Shown: one piece after another, positions 33,289 through 41,171 of the stretch
How the letters are laid out: each line of letters starts with the position of its first letter
Numbering within the stretch: position 1 is the first letter of the stretch
Assembly (NCBI RefSeq): GCF_039831995.1
Contig: NZ_JBDOIO010000003.1
Span: 1,984,001 to 2,048,000 of the forward strand
Length of the DNA: 64,000 nt
Direction: 5' to 3'
Source: Paenibacillus pabuli
Lineage (GTDB): Bacteria; Bacillota; Bacilli; Paenibacillales; Paenibacillaceae
Position numbers and translations under genes: made by a program
Notes under the pieces: model-generated
Database searches by the model: none
Told to the model about the DNA's origin: nothing
What the model saw: the letters and a program-made list of their open reading frames with translations, nothing else

Positions 33289-34065
33289 TTATTCTTCAAA
33301 ATGGCTTTGAATCTGATCGTACAGGGAGTTAAATTCAGCCGATGCAATATTTCTCGGATAAGACTGAACGTTATGGTAAATATCCGTTATATTCGACGAA
33401 GGACCCACCGACATGATCCCGATCCGTTCACCCAGCAACAAAGCCTCCTGGATGTCATGGGTGACAAAAATAACGGTCTTATGCGTTTCCCTCCAGATAT
33501 TCACCAGTTCCTTCTGCATGACTCTTCGAGTCATGGCGTCCAGTGCACCGAAAGGTTCATCCATGAGCAGAATCGCCGAGTCATTGGCCAGCACTCGCGC
33601 CAGCTGGACCCGCTGCTTCATGCCTCCCGACAGCTCCTTCGGATATTTCTCTTCATGTCCTCCCAATCCCACGAGCTGAATGTATCGGTCCGAAATCGTA
33701 CGGCGTTCAGATTTGGACACCTTGGACATCCGAAGCCCAAATTCAACATTTTCCCTTACGGTAAGCCACGGAAAGAGAGAAGAGTCCGCCTGTTGGAACA
33801 CCATAGCACGATCTCTACCAGGTCTGTCGATCTCCTTGTTATTCACTTTAAGCTGCCCGCCCGACTTGGAGATAAAGCCCGCGATCATGTTAAGTAACGT
33901 TGACTTTCCGCATCCGCTGGGACCAAGCAGAACGAAGAATTCGCCGCCTTTGATCACCAGATCAACATCCTTGATAATGTAATGCACTTCTCCATTTGTG
34001 GGAGCGTTGTAGGTTTTTCGAAGCTGTTCAATATGAATCGTGTGACGATCTGCGGGTAAGGACAT
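33289..34065 (-). CDS. ABC transporter ATP-binding protein (SsuB/TauB family)
   Basis: Cytosolic ATPase of 258 residues energising the importer. Walker A GPSGCGKST (near 52-60), Q-loop, signature LSGGMKQRVQLARVL, Walker B ILLMDEPFGALDA and the switch His in VIFVTHDIQEA are all intact. The DEPFGALD and RDRAMVFQQADSSLFPWLTV segments are typical of the SsuB/TauB/NrtD branch. ATG behind GGAGGTG. Lies 25 bp after the binding-protein gene and 17 bp before the permease gene. Confidence 0.93.
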   Translation of the reverse strand: MSLPADRHTIHIEQLRKTYNAPTNGEVHYIIKDVDLVIKGGEFFVLLGPSGCGKSTLLNMIAGFISKSGGQLKVNNKEIDRPGRDRAMVFQQADSSLFPWLTVRENVEFGLRMSKVSKSERRTISDRYIQLVGLGGHEEKYPKELSGGMKQRVQLARVLANDSAILLMDEPFGALDAMTRRVMQKELVNIWRETHKTVIFVTHDIQEALLLGERIGIMSVGPSSNITDIYHNVQSYPRNIASAEFNSLYDQIQSHFEE

Positions 34066-34090
34066 AAGGACACCTCCAGTACGTTTTAGG

Positions 34091-35119
34091 TTATTCGGTA
34101 TATGTTACTTTATCGGGCAATGCCTGCTTCAGAAGTTCGAGGTTTAACTTGCCTTTGAGATCAAAATCCTGCTCAATGATTCCGTTATCCACCATGTATT
34201 GCTTCTGTCCCGCCAAACTTTCATAAGCCTCCTGGGTAAATCCAACCACCCAGGGATTGATGGGAAGATCCTTCAATGTAGCTTTCTTCGGTTGTTTTGT
34301 CTCCTTATACATCAGATCCGCTACCTCATCGGGATGAGCTTGGGCATAAGTCGAAGCTTCGTCGAGAGCTACAAGAAAACCCTTTATCGTTTCCGGATTA
34401 GCCTCAATGAACTCATTGCTTGCGACCAGTCCCATGCCAAGCCTTACTGGAGTCTGGGACATATCTGTCAGCTGGTGTACGCCTTTGAGCGTATCGAACT
34501 TATCGGTTAATGCTGAGCCTATGACCCAGGTGGCATCCAATTCTCCCTGCTTCAAGGCAATGTAGGATTCGTCAAAGGCCCCTTGCCCAATCTGCTTCAC
34601 ATCACCAAGCGCCAGCCCCTCATCCTTCAAATACTCATCCCACAGATACGGGATAAACGTACCGCGAATAAAGCTTACGCTCTTGCCCTTTAAGTCGGCA
34701 CCCGTCTGGATCTCGTCCTTGGCATACAGCTTCCATGCAGCTGCTGCTTCATCCGTCGTCTGACCAGCAGATGCGATGATGGAATAATCCCCTTTGGCCA
34801 GAGCATTCAACACTGGGAAGTCAGCACCATAGGCGATGTCCACCTGCTTGATAAACAGCGCATTTACGCCTTCTGCCGGAGAACCAAACGTAATACTTTC
34901 TGCATCAATGCCCTGGCTTTCAAAAAAACCTTTGGCAATGGCTACCCTAAACGTCGGATTGGTGCTTGTATCCGCTATGCGGATCTTTACCTTGGCGGCA
35001 CCACTTGCGGAGCCGCCTTTCGCTTCGGATACTGTTCCGTTTGAAGAACATCCGGAGATTATAAAAGTTATGGAGAGGAGCAATATCAATGCTCCCTTTA
35101 AAATGGCTATTTTTTTCAC
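34091..35119 (-). CDS. ABC substrate-binding lipoprotein (SsuA/NMT1 family)
   Basis: Extracytoplasmic receptor of 342 residues. A lipoprotein signal peptide ends in IISGC (Cys near residue 24). The mature part has the type II periplasmic-binding fold of sulfonate/nitrate/thiamine-precursor receptors (IRIADTSTNPTFRVAIAKGF, FGSPAEGVNALFIKQVDIAYG, ADLKGKSVSFIRGTFIPYL). GTG 35119 is six bases after GGGGTG; GTG 35128 is too close. Follows the sulfotransferase gene by 39 bp, so the ligand may be an aryl sulfate or sulfonate (inference). Confidence 0.88.
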   Translation of the reverse strand: MKKIAILKGALILLLSITFIISGCSSNGTVSEAKGGSASGAAKVKIRIADTSTNPTFRVAIAKGFFESQGIDAESITFGSPAEGVNALFIKQVDIAYGADFPVLNALAKGDYSIIASAGQTTDEAAAAWKLYAKDEIQTGADLKGKSVSFIRGTFIPYLWDEYLKDEGLALGDVKQIGQGAFDESYIALKQGELDATWVIGSALTDKFDTLKGVHQLTDMSQTPVRLGMGLVASNEFIEANPETIKGFLVALDEASTYAQAHPDEVADLMYKETKQPKKATLKDLPINPWVVGFTQEAYESLAGQKQYMVDNGIIEQDFDLKGKLNLELLKQALPDKVTYTE

Positions 35120-35158
35120 AACATGCACCCCGTTCGATCAATTTATCGCTCGCAACCG

Positions 35159-36643
35159 TTAACTGCCCTGTTTCCCCTCATCCGTTGTCGCTACGCAAGC
35201 TGCACCTTCAACAAACGGGAGTGTTGTCTCCACACTGACTACCGAGTCAGATCCTTTGGGTGCTGCTCCAGGCACTCTGTAGGTAGATACATCAATGGCT
35301 TCAATTGCCACCTCTTCCGGCTTCTCCAATTGAGGAACCCATTGATATGGAACACGATACGAACGGTATACCATATTGGTATTACGTCCATCTTTGTATG
35401 GAGAAATATACTCCCACACCAACTCGTGTTCTGCTGTAACCTCAAACAATCTGCCATTGGACCCTTCGGTGATCAGAGTGTTACCGTTAGGCAAGCGCTG
35501 GGCTGAGCTAATATATGGACTGTAAAATTTATACGAATCAGTTGGTACCGAAAATCCTGCTTCAGCAGAGGTATATTGCCATACAATCTCCAGCGTCAAC
35601 GGGTCAATCTCAAGCACCCGCGAGTGATCACGAACAGCATGTTTCAAGCCGTATGGAGAAGCCGGATTCGGAAGACCATAACCTGCCCATCCTCCATTAT
35701 CAAACACCAGCAGATTGCCCTCGCCCGGCAGACCTTGAGGAATGATATGTGCATGATGCTGTCCGATAATGGTGCCGATATGCTTCGCTTCGGGAGAGGC
35801 ATAATCCGGGCCCAGTTTCCATACAATCTTGCCGCTCTGTCTGTCCGTTATAGCAATAATGTTGGCTTCCCTGGCATCCCATATGATGTTATCCGGGTTA
35901 AATCGCTCGTCTCCCGCTTCATAGAACCGGTTGGGGCCAACATAGGAAGCCGAGTTAATATGCAGCCAATCCCCTACACCCCCACCAAGGTGACCAAATG
36001 AACGCGTGTTCGGATCACGGTACAACACATTGCGTGCCGCCTCGTCAAAGCCCAGTTCTTCAAAGTGCTCGTTCGGAAGCCATTCCCACAACACATTCCC
36101 TTCCCAATCCACTTCAATAATGGCATCATCGAGCAAAGGTTTATCCGAAATTTGCGGATTGCTTATGTTTTTGTGAGCCAGGATCAATGTCTTGCCACCC
36201 TGCGTTTTCGGAGCAAGGCCAGGTGCATAATAACCTACGGGATTGCCCTCACGCTGATAATCATGGTGCTGACGGGCGTACCACAATGGTTCGTACCCCG
36301 GATCTTCAATATGTTCATAGCTATTGTATTTCCACACGATGTTACCATCCCAATCCACCTGAACCAGATCCACATTATCCTGAATCCCGAACTTCGGGTC
36401 TCTTCTGCCCGTGCTTCCCAGCACATAACCGCCTGGGAAAATCTTGGCCGGAAATCCGAGCAGACCTTTCCACAGGTGAACTTCCTTACCGCTCATATCA
36501 ATTAATACAACGCCTTCTTCACCTGCCTGATACACGGTGTAACCACCCCAAGCTTTTTCCGGATTATACAGCGTTGCTCCCGTTGGATAAATTGTTGAGT
36601 GTCCCATCTTTCTCATCTCTCCCCTGGATTGTGTTTTTTCCAT
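35159..36643 (-). CDS. Aryl-sulfate sulfotransferase (arylsulfotransferase family)
   Basis: Protein of 494 residues (shorter if ATG 36616 or 36607 is used) that in the family transfers sulfate between aryl sulfates and phenols through a sulfo-histidine, without PAPS. It shows repeated beta-propeller blades ending in Trp motifs (VDWDGNIVWKYNS, VDWEGNVLWEWLP, ITDRQSGKIVWKLG, IDPLTLEIVWQYT) and histidine-rich loops ARQHHDYQ, GQHHAHIIPQG and KHAVRDHSRV. Unlike proteobacterial AssT it has no signal peptide, so it should act in the cytosol. Second gene of the operon, 17 bp after marR and upstream of an organosulfur-type ABC importer. Confidence 0.8.
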   Translation of the reverse strand: MEKTQSRGEMRKMGHSTIYPTGATLYNPEKAWGGYTVYQAGEEGVVLIDMSGKEVHLWKGLLGFPAKIFPGGYVLGSTGRRDPKFGIQDNVDLVQVDWDGNIVWKYNSYEHIEDPGYEPLWYARQHHDYQREGNPVGYYAPGLAPKTQGGKTLILAHKNISNPQISDKPLLDDAIIEVDWEGNVLWEWLPNEHFEELGFDEAARNVLYRDPNTRSFGHLGGGVGDWLHINSASYVGPNRFYEAGDERFNPDNIIWDAREANIIAITDRQSGKIVWKLGPDYASPEAKHIGTIIGQHHAHIIPQGLPGEGNLLVFDNGGWAGYGLPNPASPYGLKHAVRDHSRVLEIDPLTLEIVWQYTSAEAGFSVPTDSYKFYSPYISSAQRLPNGNTLITEGSNGRLFEVTAEHELVWEYISPYKDGRNTNMVYRSYRVPYQWVPQLEKPEEVAIEAIDVSTYRVPGAAPKGSDSVVSVETTLPFVEGAACVATTDEGKQGS

Positions 36644-36660
36644 TCACTTCAGTTCAAGTA

Positions 36661-37218
36661 TTAATAACTGAGATAGTTGTTCTTTCCGGAATTCCCCTTC
36701 TGCTTCTGTTCAAGGCCATTGTCCGCGGACGGATCTCTCTCGTCTCTCGTGTTGCTCTCCGCGAGTTCCAGCAGCGTATTCGAGAATCCTTCCAGATTCG
36801 CAATCACCCGCTCATAAAACTCGCTTTGCTGTTCTAACTCCGAGGCGGTAAATCCCTCAAACAGAAGCGTGATACATCGGGCACCGATATTGCTATTGCG
36901 GGCATACATCTCCCGACCTTTGGCGGTAATGTCGAGCAGTACTGTACGACGATCGTCTTCCTTGCGTCTGCGGATCGTAAATCCCTTTATCTCAAGCTTG
37001 TCAGTCAGAGCAGTAATGGCACCGGAAGTGAAGTCCAATTGTTCGGCTAAATCTCCTAGCCGCTGCTCCCCTTCACGAATGATTTTGTGCAGGATAAGCA
37101 TACCCGGCAGGCTAATGCCTTCCACCGTTATGCGATCCCGCTCCTTAACGAATCGTCTGACCATTTTGCGAAACAGCCAATCCGTTTTCTCCAACGCATC
37201 CCAATCTCTCTCATTCAT
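36661..37218 (-). CDS. MarR-family transcriptional regulator
   Basis: Dimeric winged-helix regulator of 185 residues. The DNA-binding core runs about residues 40-110 (LAEQLDFTSGAITALTDKLEIKGF, then the wing RRRKEDDRRTVLLDITAKG with the conserved DxR). Helices before and after form the dimer domain; the last 30 residues are polar and not conserved in the family. ATG behind GGAGGAAATGA. First gene of the sulfotransferase-ABC operon, so autoregulation in response to an aromatic ligand, as typical for MarR, is the simplest model (inference). Confidence 0.9.
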   Translation of the reverse strand: MNERDWDALEKTDWLFRKMVRRFVKERDRITVEGISLPGMLILHKIIREGEQRLGDLAEQLDFTSGAITALTDKLEIKGFTIRRRKEDDRRTVLLDITAKGREMYARNSNIGARCITLLFEGFTASELEQQSEFYERVIANLEGFSNTLLELAESNTRDERDPSADNGLEQKQKGNSGKNNYLSY

Positions 37219-37255
37219 TTCATTTCCTCCTATCCAACCGAAACATTAGCCAGTA

Positions 37256-37306
37256 CGCAAAAAGGCTCCCGAAGACATTCCATATGGAGTAGTCCCGGGA
37301 GCCTTT
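37256..37306 (-). terminator. Terminator hairpin inside the marR operon leader (candidate attenuator)
   Basis: Minus-strand stem AAAGGCTCCCG (37296-37306) / CGGGAGCCTTT (37261-37271), an inner CCATATGG palindrome in the loop, then TTTTTGCG. It stands between the operon promoter and the marR start (43 nt before ATG), with no upstream minus-strand gene to terminate. Confidence 0.65.
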
Positions 37307-37384
37307 GGTGGTCCAATCAGCTCGCATCCGTATTCAAATTTATTTCACTGTTCATTTAATGAGTGTTAAAATAATTGAGATCAT

Positions 37385-37412
37385 CATATAACCAACTAAC
37401 CCAACCTGTCAA
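37385..37412 (-). promoter_or_regulatory. Promoter of the marR operon
   Basis: Minus strand consensus -35 TTGACA (37407-37412); -10 TATATG after 16 bp (37385-37390) or TATGAT after 18 bp. The leader to marR would be about 155 nt. Confidence 0.6.
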
Positions 37413-37574
37413 GTGTGATTTATATTTTATTTATTCTCTTTTACCTGTTAGGATTTATTTATTGCAATTTAAGTTTCACTTCAGCTTCGTCGGTTAAACT
37501 TATCTCAGATCAAAACATCAAGATTAAGCTACGATACCCTTCGTACTTTAAATACAGAAACGAGGATAACAAGA

Positions 37575-37982
37575 ATGAATATAAAACGTGTAATGTTTGT
37601 GGGAACGATGATGGTAACCATGTCCTTTGCAGGAACCGCTTGGAGCAAATCAGCCATTTCGCCGATCCCCTTAACAGAGTGGTCTATCGTAAATATAAAC
37701 GCCAAAGATGATAGTAAGGATAAGCTATTGAGTGCACTAAATCACTCCTCCGAGGAAGATCTGTATCAGGATCTGTATGCAGGCAAATCGCTTGAATCCA
37801 TTGCTGAAGAGAATGATGGAGATTTCAGTCAGGTCGTGGCTTTGCAGGTCAATCAACTCAGTCAACAGCTGGATGATCGCCTGGCAAGCGGAAGTATCAC
37901 CGAAGAACAATATGAGGCACAACAAGCGGAACTGGAAGAAATCGTATTGGAGAGTGCCCGCACCTCTTATGAATGGGCATAA
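37575..37982 (+). CDS. Secreted hypothetical protein
   Basis: Protein of 135 residues with a clear signal peptide (KRVMFVGTMMVTMSFAGTAWS, likely cut after AWS) and an acidic, helical mature part. The segment LYAGKSLESIAEENDGD followed by VVALQVNQLSQQLDDRLASG and ITEEQYEAQQAEL looks like a small helical domain seen repeatedly in secreted Paenibacillus proteins, by memory only; no named family. ATG follows GAGGATAACAAG. Divergent from the marR operon, with about 160 bp between their promoters. Confidence 0.65.
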   Translation: MNIKRVMFVGTMMVTMSFAGTAWSKSAISPIPLTEWSIVNINAKDDSKDKLLSALNHSSEEDLYQDLYAGKSLESIAEENDGDFSQVVALQVNQLSQQLDDRLASGSITEEQYEAQQAELEEIVLESARTSYEWA

Positions 37983-38094
37983 TTTCATACAGATGTGTGT
38001 TCATCTATTTTCTGTTATTCTATGACCACGTCAAAGAGGAGCGGTTTCCCGCCCCTAAATACATGAATGTGTAATTGATACGGAACTTACAGGA

Positions 38095-38727
38095 TTATTC
38101 CGCTGCTGCAATGGTACATTTCCCAACGGATTGACCATCCCAGGAAAGTTCAAGCACATCTCCCTCTACGGTTGGTCCCACGCCCTCCGGTGTCCCGGTG
38201 AAGATGACATCGCCTGCGCCAAGACCATAGTGATGTCCTACATAATCAATAATGTGTTGAAGGTCAAAAATCATGTTACGAATGTTGCCTCGCTGCACTT
38301 CAACACCATTTTTGGTCAGCGTAAAGTCTTTTTCAAGCAAAGCTTCCGTACCGGAAAAGGCCTGAAAACCACTTACAGGTGCGGAATTTTTAAATCCTTT
38401 GGCCGCAGTCCAGGGGTGCCCTTTTTTCTTGATTACCGACTGCACATCACGTAACGTAAAATCGATGCCAAATGTATACGATTCGATCAAATCCTCCACA
38501 GCAACCCCTGGTTCATAACTCCGGCCGACTTGAATGACCAGTTCAGCTTCATAGTGAACTTCCCCTCGGGAAGCAGGCAGTTCAATCGCCTCTCCGTTTA
38601 GGGGTACAACCGCATGCGAAGGCTTCATGAAGATCATTGGTTCATCCGGAACCGCGTTACCCAACTCCTCCGCATGAAGTTTATAATTACGTCCTACACA
38701 GTATACGTTACGAATCGTTGAGAGCAT
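38095..38727 (-). CDS. Fumarylacetoacetate hydrolase-fold protein
   Basis: FAH-superfamily enzyme of 210 residues, cleaving C-C bonds of acylpyruvates or decarboxylating oxaloacetate in relatives. Features: YCVGRNYKLHAEEL start, metal acids in VHYEAELVIQVG and FTLRDVQ, the lysine-rich KKKGHPWTAAKGF loop, and the C-terminal IFTGTPEGVGP. Length matches the short YcgM/ApY-type members. ATG is preceded by AAAGGTGG. The neighbours are GDPD and CapA genes on the same strand, giving no pathway hint. Confidence 0.88.
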   Translation of the reverse strand: MLSTIRNVYCVGRNYKLHAEELGNAVPDEPMIFMKPSHAVVPLNGEAIELPASRGEVHYEAELVIQVGRSYEPGVAVEDLIESYTFGIDFTLRDVQSVIKKKGHPWTAAKGFKNSAPVSGFQAFSGTEALLEKDFTLTKNGVEVQRGNIRNMIFDLQHIIDYVGHHYGLGAGDVIFTGTPEGVGPTVEGDVLELSWDGQSVGKCTIAAAE

Positions 38728-38778
38728 CGGAATACGACCACCTTTATTGGATTAATTAGCGAAATGAAACCCTAACAT

Positions 38779-39522
38779 TTATGCCCGGTTGCTCGATTTT
38801 TGCAATGCCTGATTCCAAGCGTCCGGACGATTCGTGCATAGCATGAGCTCGGGATCAATTGCAGCGAGGCGCTTCATAATGACCTTGTCATCTATGGTCC
38901 AGGCCATCACCTGAATGCCATCGTTCTTCATTTCCCGCATGAGAGATTTGTCCACATTGGTGTAACCGATCGACAGAAACCCGCACTCCAATTGACGGAG
39001 TCTGGCTAACAGATCTCCTGGGCGAGCATCAATGATGAGACCTGTAGTGATTTCAGGTGCAAGTTTTTTGGATTCAGCGAGCGCAGCAGGTTCGAATGAA
39101 GTGAAGACAACTTCATCTTGCATATTCCTTTTTCGCACTTCCTCAATAACGGCTGCGGGCAAGCCCGGATACATGTTTCCTTGTGTTTTCAGCTCAATGT
39201 TCAAACGCACCTTACCCTTGCAGCTGTCCAACACTTCGCTCAGAGCCGGTACGCGCTCCCCGGCATATTCCTTGGACTTCCAGCTCCCTGCATCCAACTT
39301 CTGGATATCAGACCAGTTCGTTTCACGTACAAGTCCTTCTCCATTCGTCGTCCGGTTGAATGAGAAGTCATGGATGACTACAGGCACGCCGTCACGGGAC
39401 AATTGCACATCCAGTTCGATCCACGTAACATATGGCTGCTCCATGGCCAGCTGAAAAGCTGCCATTGTATTCTCAGGTGCTGTGGAAGAAAATCCACGGT
39501 GTGCTACACATGGGTTACTCAT
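38779..39522 (-). CDS. Glycerophosphodiester phosphodiesterase
   Basis: Hydrolyses glycerophosphodiesters to glycerol 3-phosphate and an alcohol. TIM-barrel protein of 247 residues without signal peptide, hence a cytosolic UgpQ-like enzyme. Catalytic elements: AHRGFSSTAPENT (His8-Arg9, Glu16), the metal acids in WIELDVQLSRDG, and the second catalytic His in VVIHDFSFNRTT; LNIELK and LMLCTNRPD complete the fold. ATG behind AAGGAG. Lies 37 bp downstream of the CapA-like gene on the same strand. Confidence 0.92.
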   Translation of the reverse strand: MSNPCVAHRGFSSTAPENTMAAFQLAMEQPYVTWIELDVQLSRDGVPVVIHDFSFNRTTNGEGLVRETNWSDIQKLDAGSWKSKEYAGERVPALSEVLDSCKGKVRLNIELKTQGNMYPGLPAAVIEEVRKRNMQDEVVFTSFEPAALAESKKLAPEITTGLIIDARPGDLLARLRQLECGFLSIGYTNVDKSLMREMKNDGIQVMAWTIDDKVIMKRLAAIDPELMLCTNRPDAWNQALQKSSNRA

Positions 39523-39559
39523 GTATTTCCACTCCTTAACGTAATCATTCTTGTATCAA

Positions 39560-40984
39560 TCAGCTTGTTGAGGCTACTCCATTCGCGTCAAAACGAATGC
39601 CAGGTGAGAGCCTGGTCATCTGCTCCAATAACAGCCTATTGGCTTCACCTATCATTGGAATGGCCTGACCGAGTCCCGCCTCATATGGGATGACTTTCAT
39701 GCTGCACTTCGCTTCCGCGCTGCATTCCGCCTGAAAAATAGCTGTTTTCCAGGTTTCTTCCGTCGTTGATTTAGAAAAAATAAAATTGCCCGTGCTGTAT
39801 GCGATCCACTTGCCCTTGTAATACTCTACTCCTTGCAGCACGTGTGGATGTCCACCAATAACGAGATCAGCCCCTGCATCCACAAACTCATGCGCCAGTC
39901 TGGTCTGATCATCATTGGGTGTACTGACACGTTCTTCTCCCCAATGCGATACCACGATAACGAGATCCGCCTTCTGACGAGCTTCTTGAATCGCGCTTAC
40001 CGCTCCAGTGGAATTGTAAGCTTCAGCAACACCAGCCCGATTCCCTTCTGCCTTCCAGGTCGCTTCCGGCACTACCCGGCTAAAGCCAAGCAGTGCAATT
40101 TTGATGCCCTTCCGTTCCAGATACGCAGGCGCATAAGCCTCATCCCTGTTCATCCCCGCCCCAGTATGGGCAATACCATATTCCTGAAGATAGGTTAGCG
40201 TGTCCACAAGCCCTTCAACACCCTGATCCAAAATATGATTGTTGGCCAGATTTACAGCGTCAAATCCGGCAGCGGCCATCGCTGCCAATGCTTTTGGTGA
40301 AGATTTGTAAACATAGGATTTGTTCTCAGCCGCCGATCCGCCCAGGGTGACGGGTGTCTCCAGGTTGCCTACGGTCAGATCATCATTCTTGAACAGACTG
40401 CCAAGCTTCGCATAAGGATAATCGTAGCCGTTTTTATCCAGCAATTCGGCTACTTTGCCAGAGAACTGAATATCACCAACAAAATTAATGGTCACGTTCT
40501 TCCCTGAACCTGTAGGCTGTGGAACCGGCGTCTTGGGTCCCGAACTTTCATTACCCTCCGGATTCGAGGGTTTGGCTGTTTCCGTTCCTTTTGCTCCTTG
40601 TTCAGATCCCTTTGCAGACTCCTTACTGCCTGTTCCTGGTGTTTCAACGCCGGATGAAACGCTCTCATCTTCAGCTGTCCCAGACTCCGGACTGTTTACT
40701 TCCGAAGAATCTTGTTCTACGTCCGGATCTGCATCTGACTCTGCTTCAGGGGAATCCAACTGATCCCCACCTTTGGCATCCTCATGATTCTCAGGTTGTT
40801 GCTCTTTCACTACAGCTTCATTTGTTCCCTGCTCCGCTTGCTGTTTCTGCACCCCTGCTGCGTAATATATGCCTACCCCTCCGATTGCAGCAATCAGAAA
40901 CAGATTAATCATCCAGATGATTCGTCTGCGTGCACGTTTTTCTTTTTTCTTTTGATTACTTCGATTCGATCTTGGGGGATACAT
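39560..40984 (-). CDS. CapA-family (PGA_cap) metallophosphatase-like membrane protein
   Basis: Protein of 474 residues: basic cytosolic N-terminus, one membrane anchor (IIWMINLFLIAAIGGVGIYYAAG, residues ~24-46), a 110-residue low-complexity extracellular linker rich in Glu, Ser, Gly and Pro, then the PGA_cap domain from about residue 165. Metal-site motifs of the calcineurin-like fold are visible: FVGDIQFSG, GNLETPV, LANNHILDQG, VSHWGEE and IGGHPHVLQ. CapA relatives build or hydrolyse poly-gamma-glutamate; no capB/C/D is present, so the true function is uncertain. ATG behind GAGGAG. Confidence 0.85.
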   Translation of the reverse strand: MYPPRSNRSNQKKKEKRARRRIIWMINLFLIAAIGGVGIYYAAGVQKQQAEQGTNEAVVKEQQPENHEDAKGGDQLDSPEAESDADPDVEQDSSEVNSPESGTAEDESVSSGVETPGTGSKESAKGSEQGAKGTETAKPSNPEGNESSGPKTPVPQPTGSGKNVTINFVGDIQFSGKVAELLDKNGYDYPYAKLGSLFKNDDLTVGNLETPVTLGGSAAENKSYVYKSSPKALAAMAAAGFDAVNLANNHILDQGVEGLVDTLTYLQEYGIAHTGAGMNRDEAYAPAYLERKGIKIALLGFSRVVPEATWKAEGNRAGVAEAYNSTGAVSAIQEARQKADLVIVVSHWGEERVSTPNDDQTRLAHEFVDAGADLVIGGHPHVLQGVEYYKGKWIAYSTGNFIFSKSTTEETWKTAIFQAECSAEAKCSMKVIPYEAGLGQAIPMIGEANRLLLEQMTRLSPGIRFDANGVASTS

Positions 40985-41106
40985 AGGCAGCTCCTCTTCT
41001 TCTACAGCAATCCTTTATCATTATATCAGGCATATCCTGGATTTCCATCACTCAATTCACTCGAAAACAAATAACCTGCATGAAGGCAGATGTTTCATCG
41101 CATGAG

Positions 41107-41156
41107 AAAAAAGCTGCCTCTCCCGCAAAATGAATTCATTCTGCGGAAGAGGCAGC
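41107..41156 (-). terminator. Terminator of the hem operon
   Basis: Minus-strand 15-bp stem GCTGCCTCTTCCGCA / TGCGGGAGAGGCAGC with an additional AATGAATTCATT palindrome at the tip, then TTTTTTCTC. Confidence 0.9.
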
Positions 41157-41171
41157 CTTACGTTGACTGTA

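Noticed and set aside
36187..36837. Long plus-strand frame opposite the sulfotransferase and marR genes
   Set aside because: Antisense shadow; the minus-strand genes have ribosome sites and clear families.
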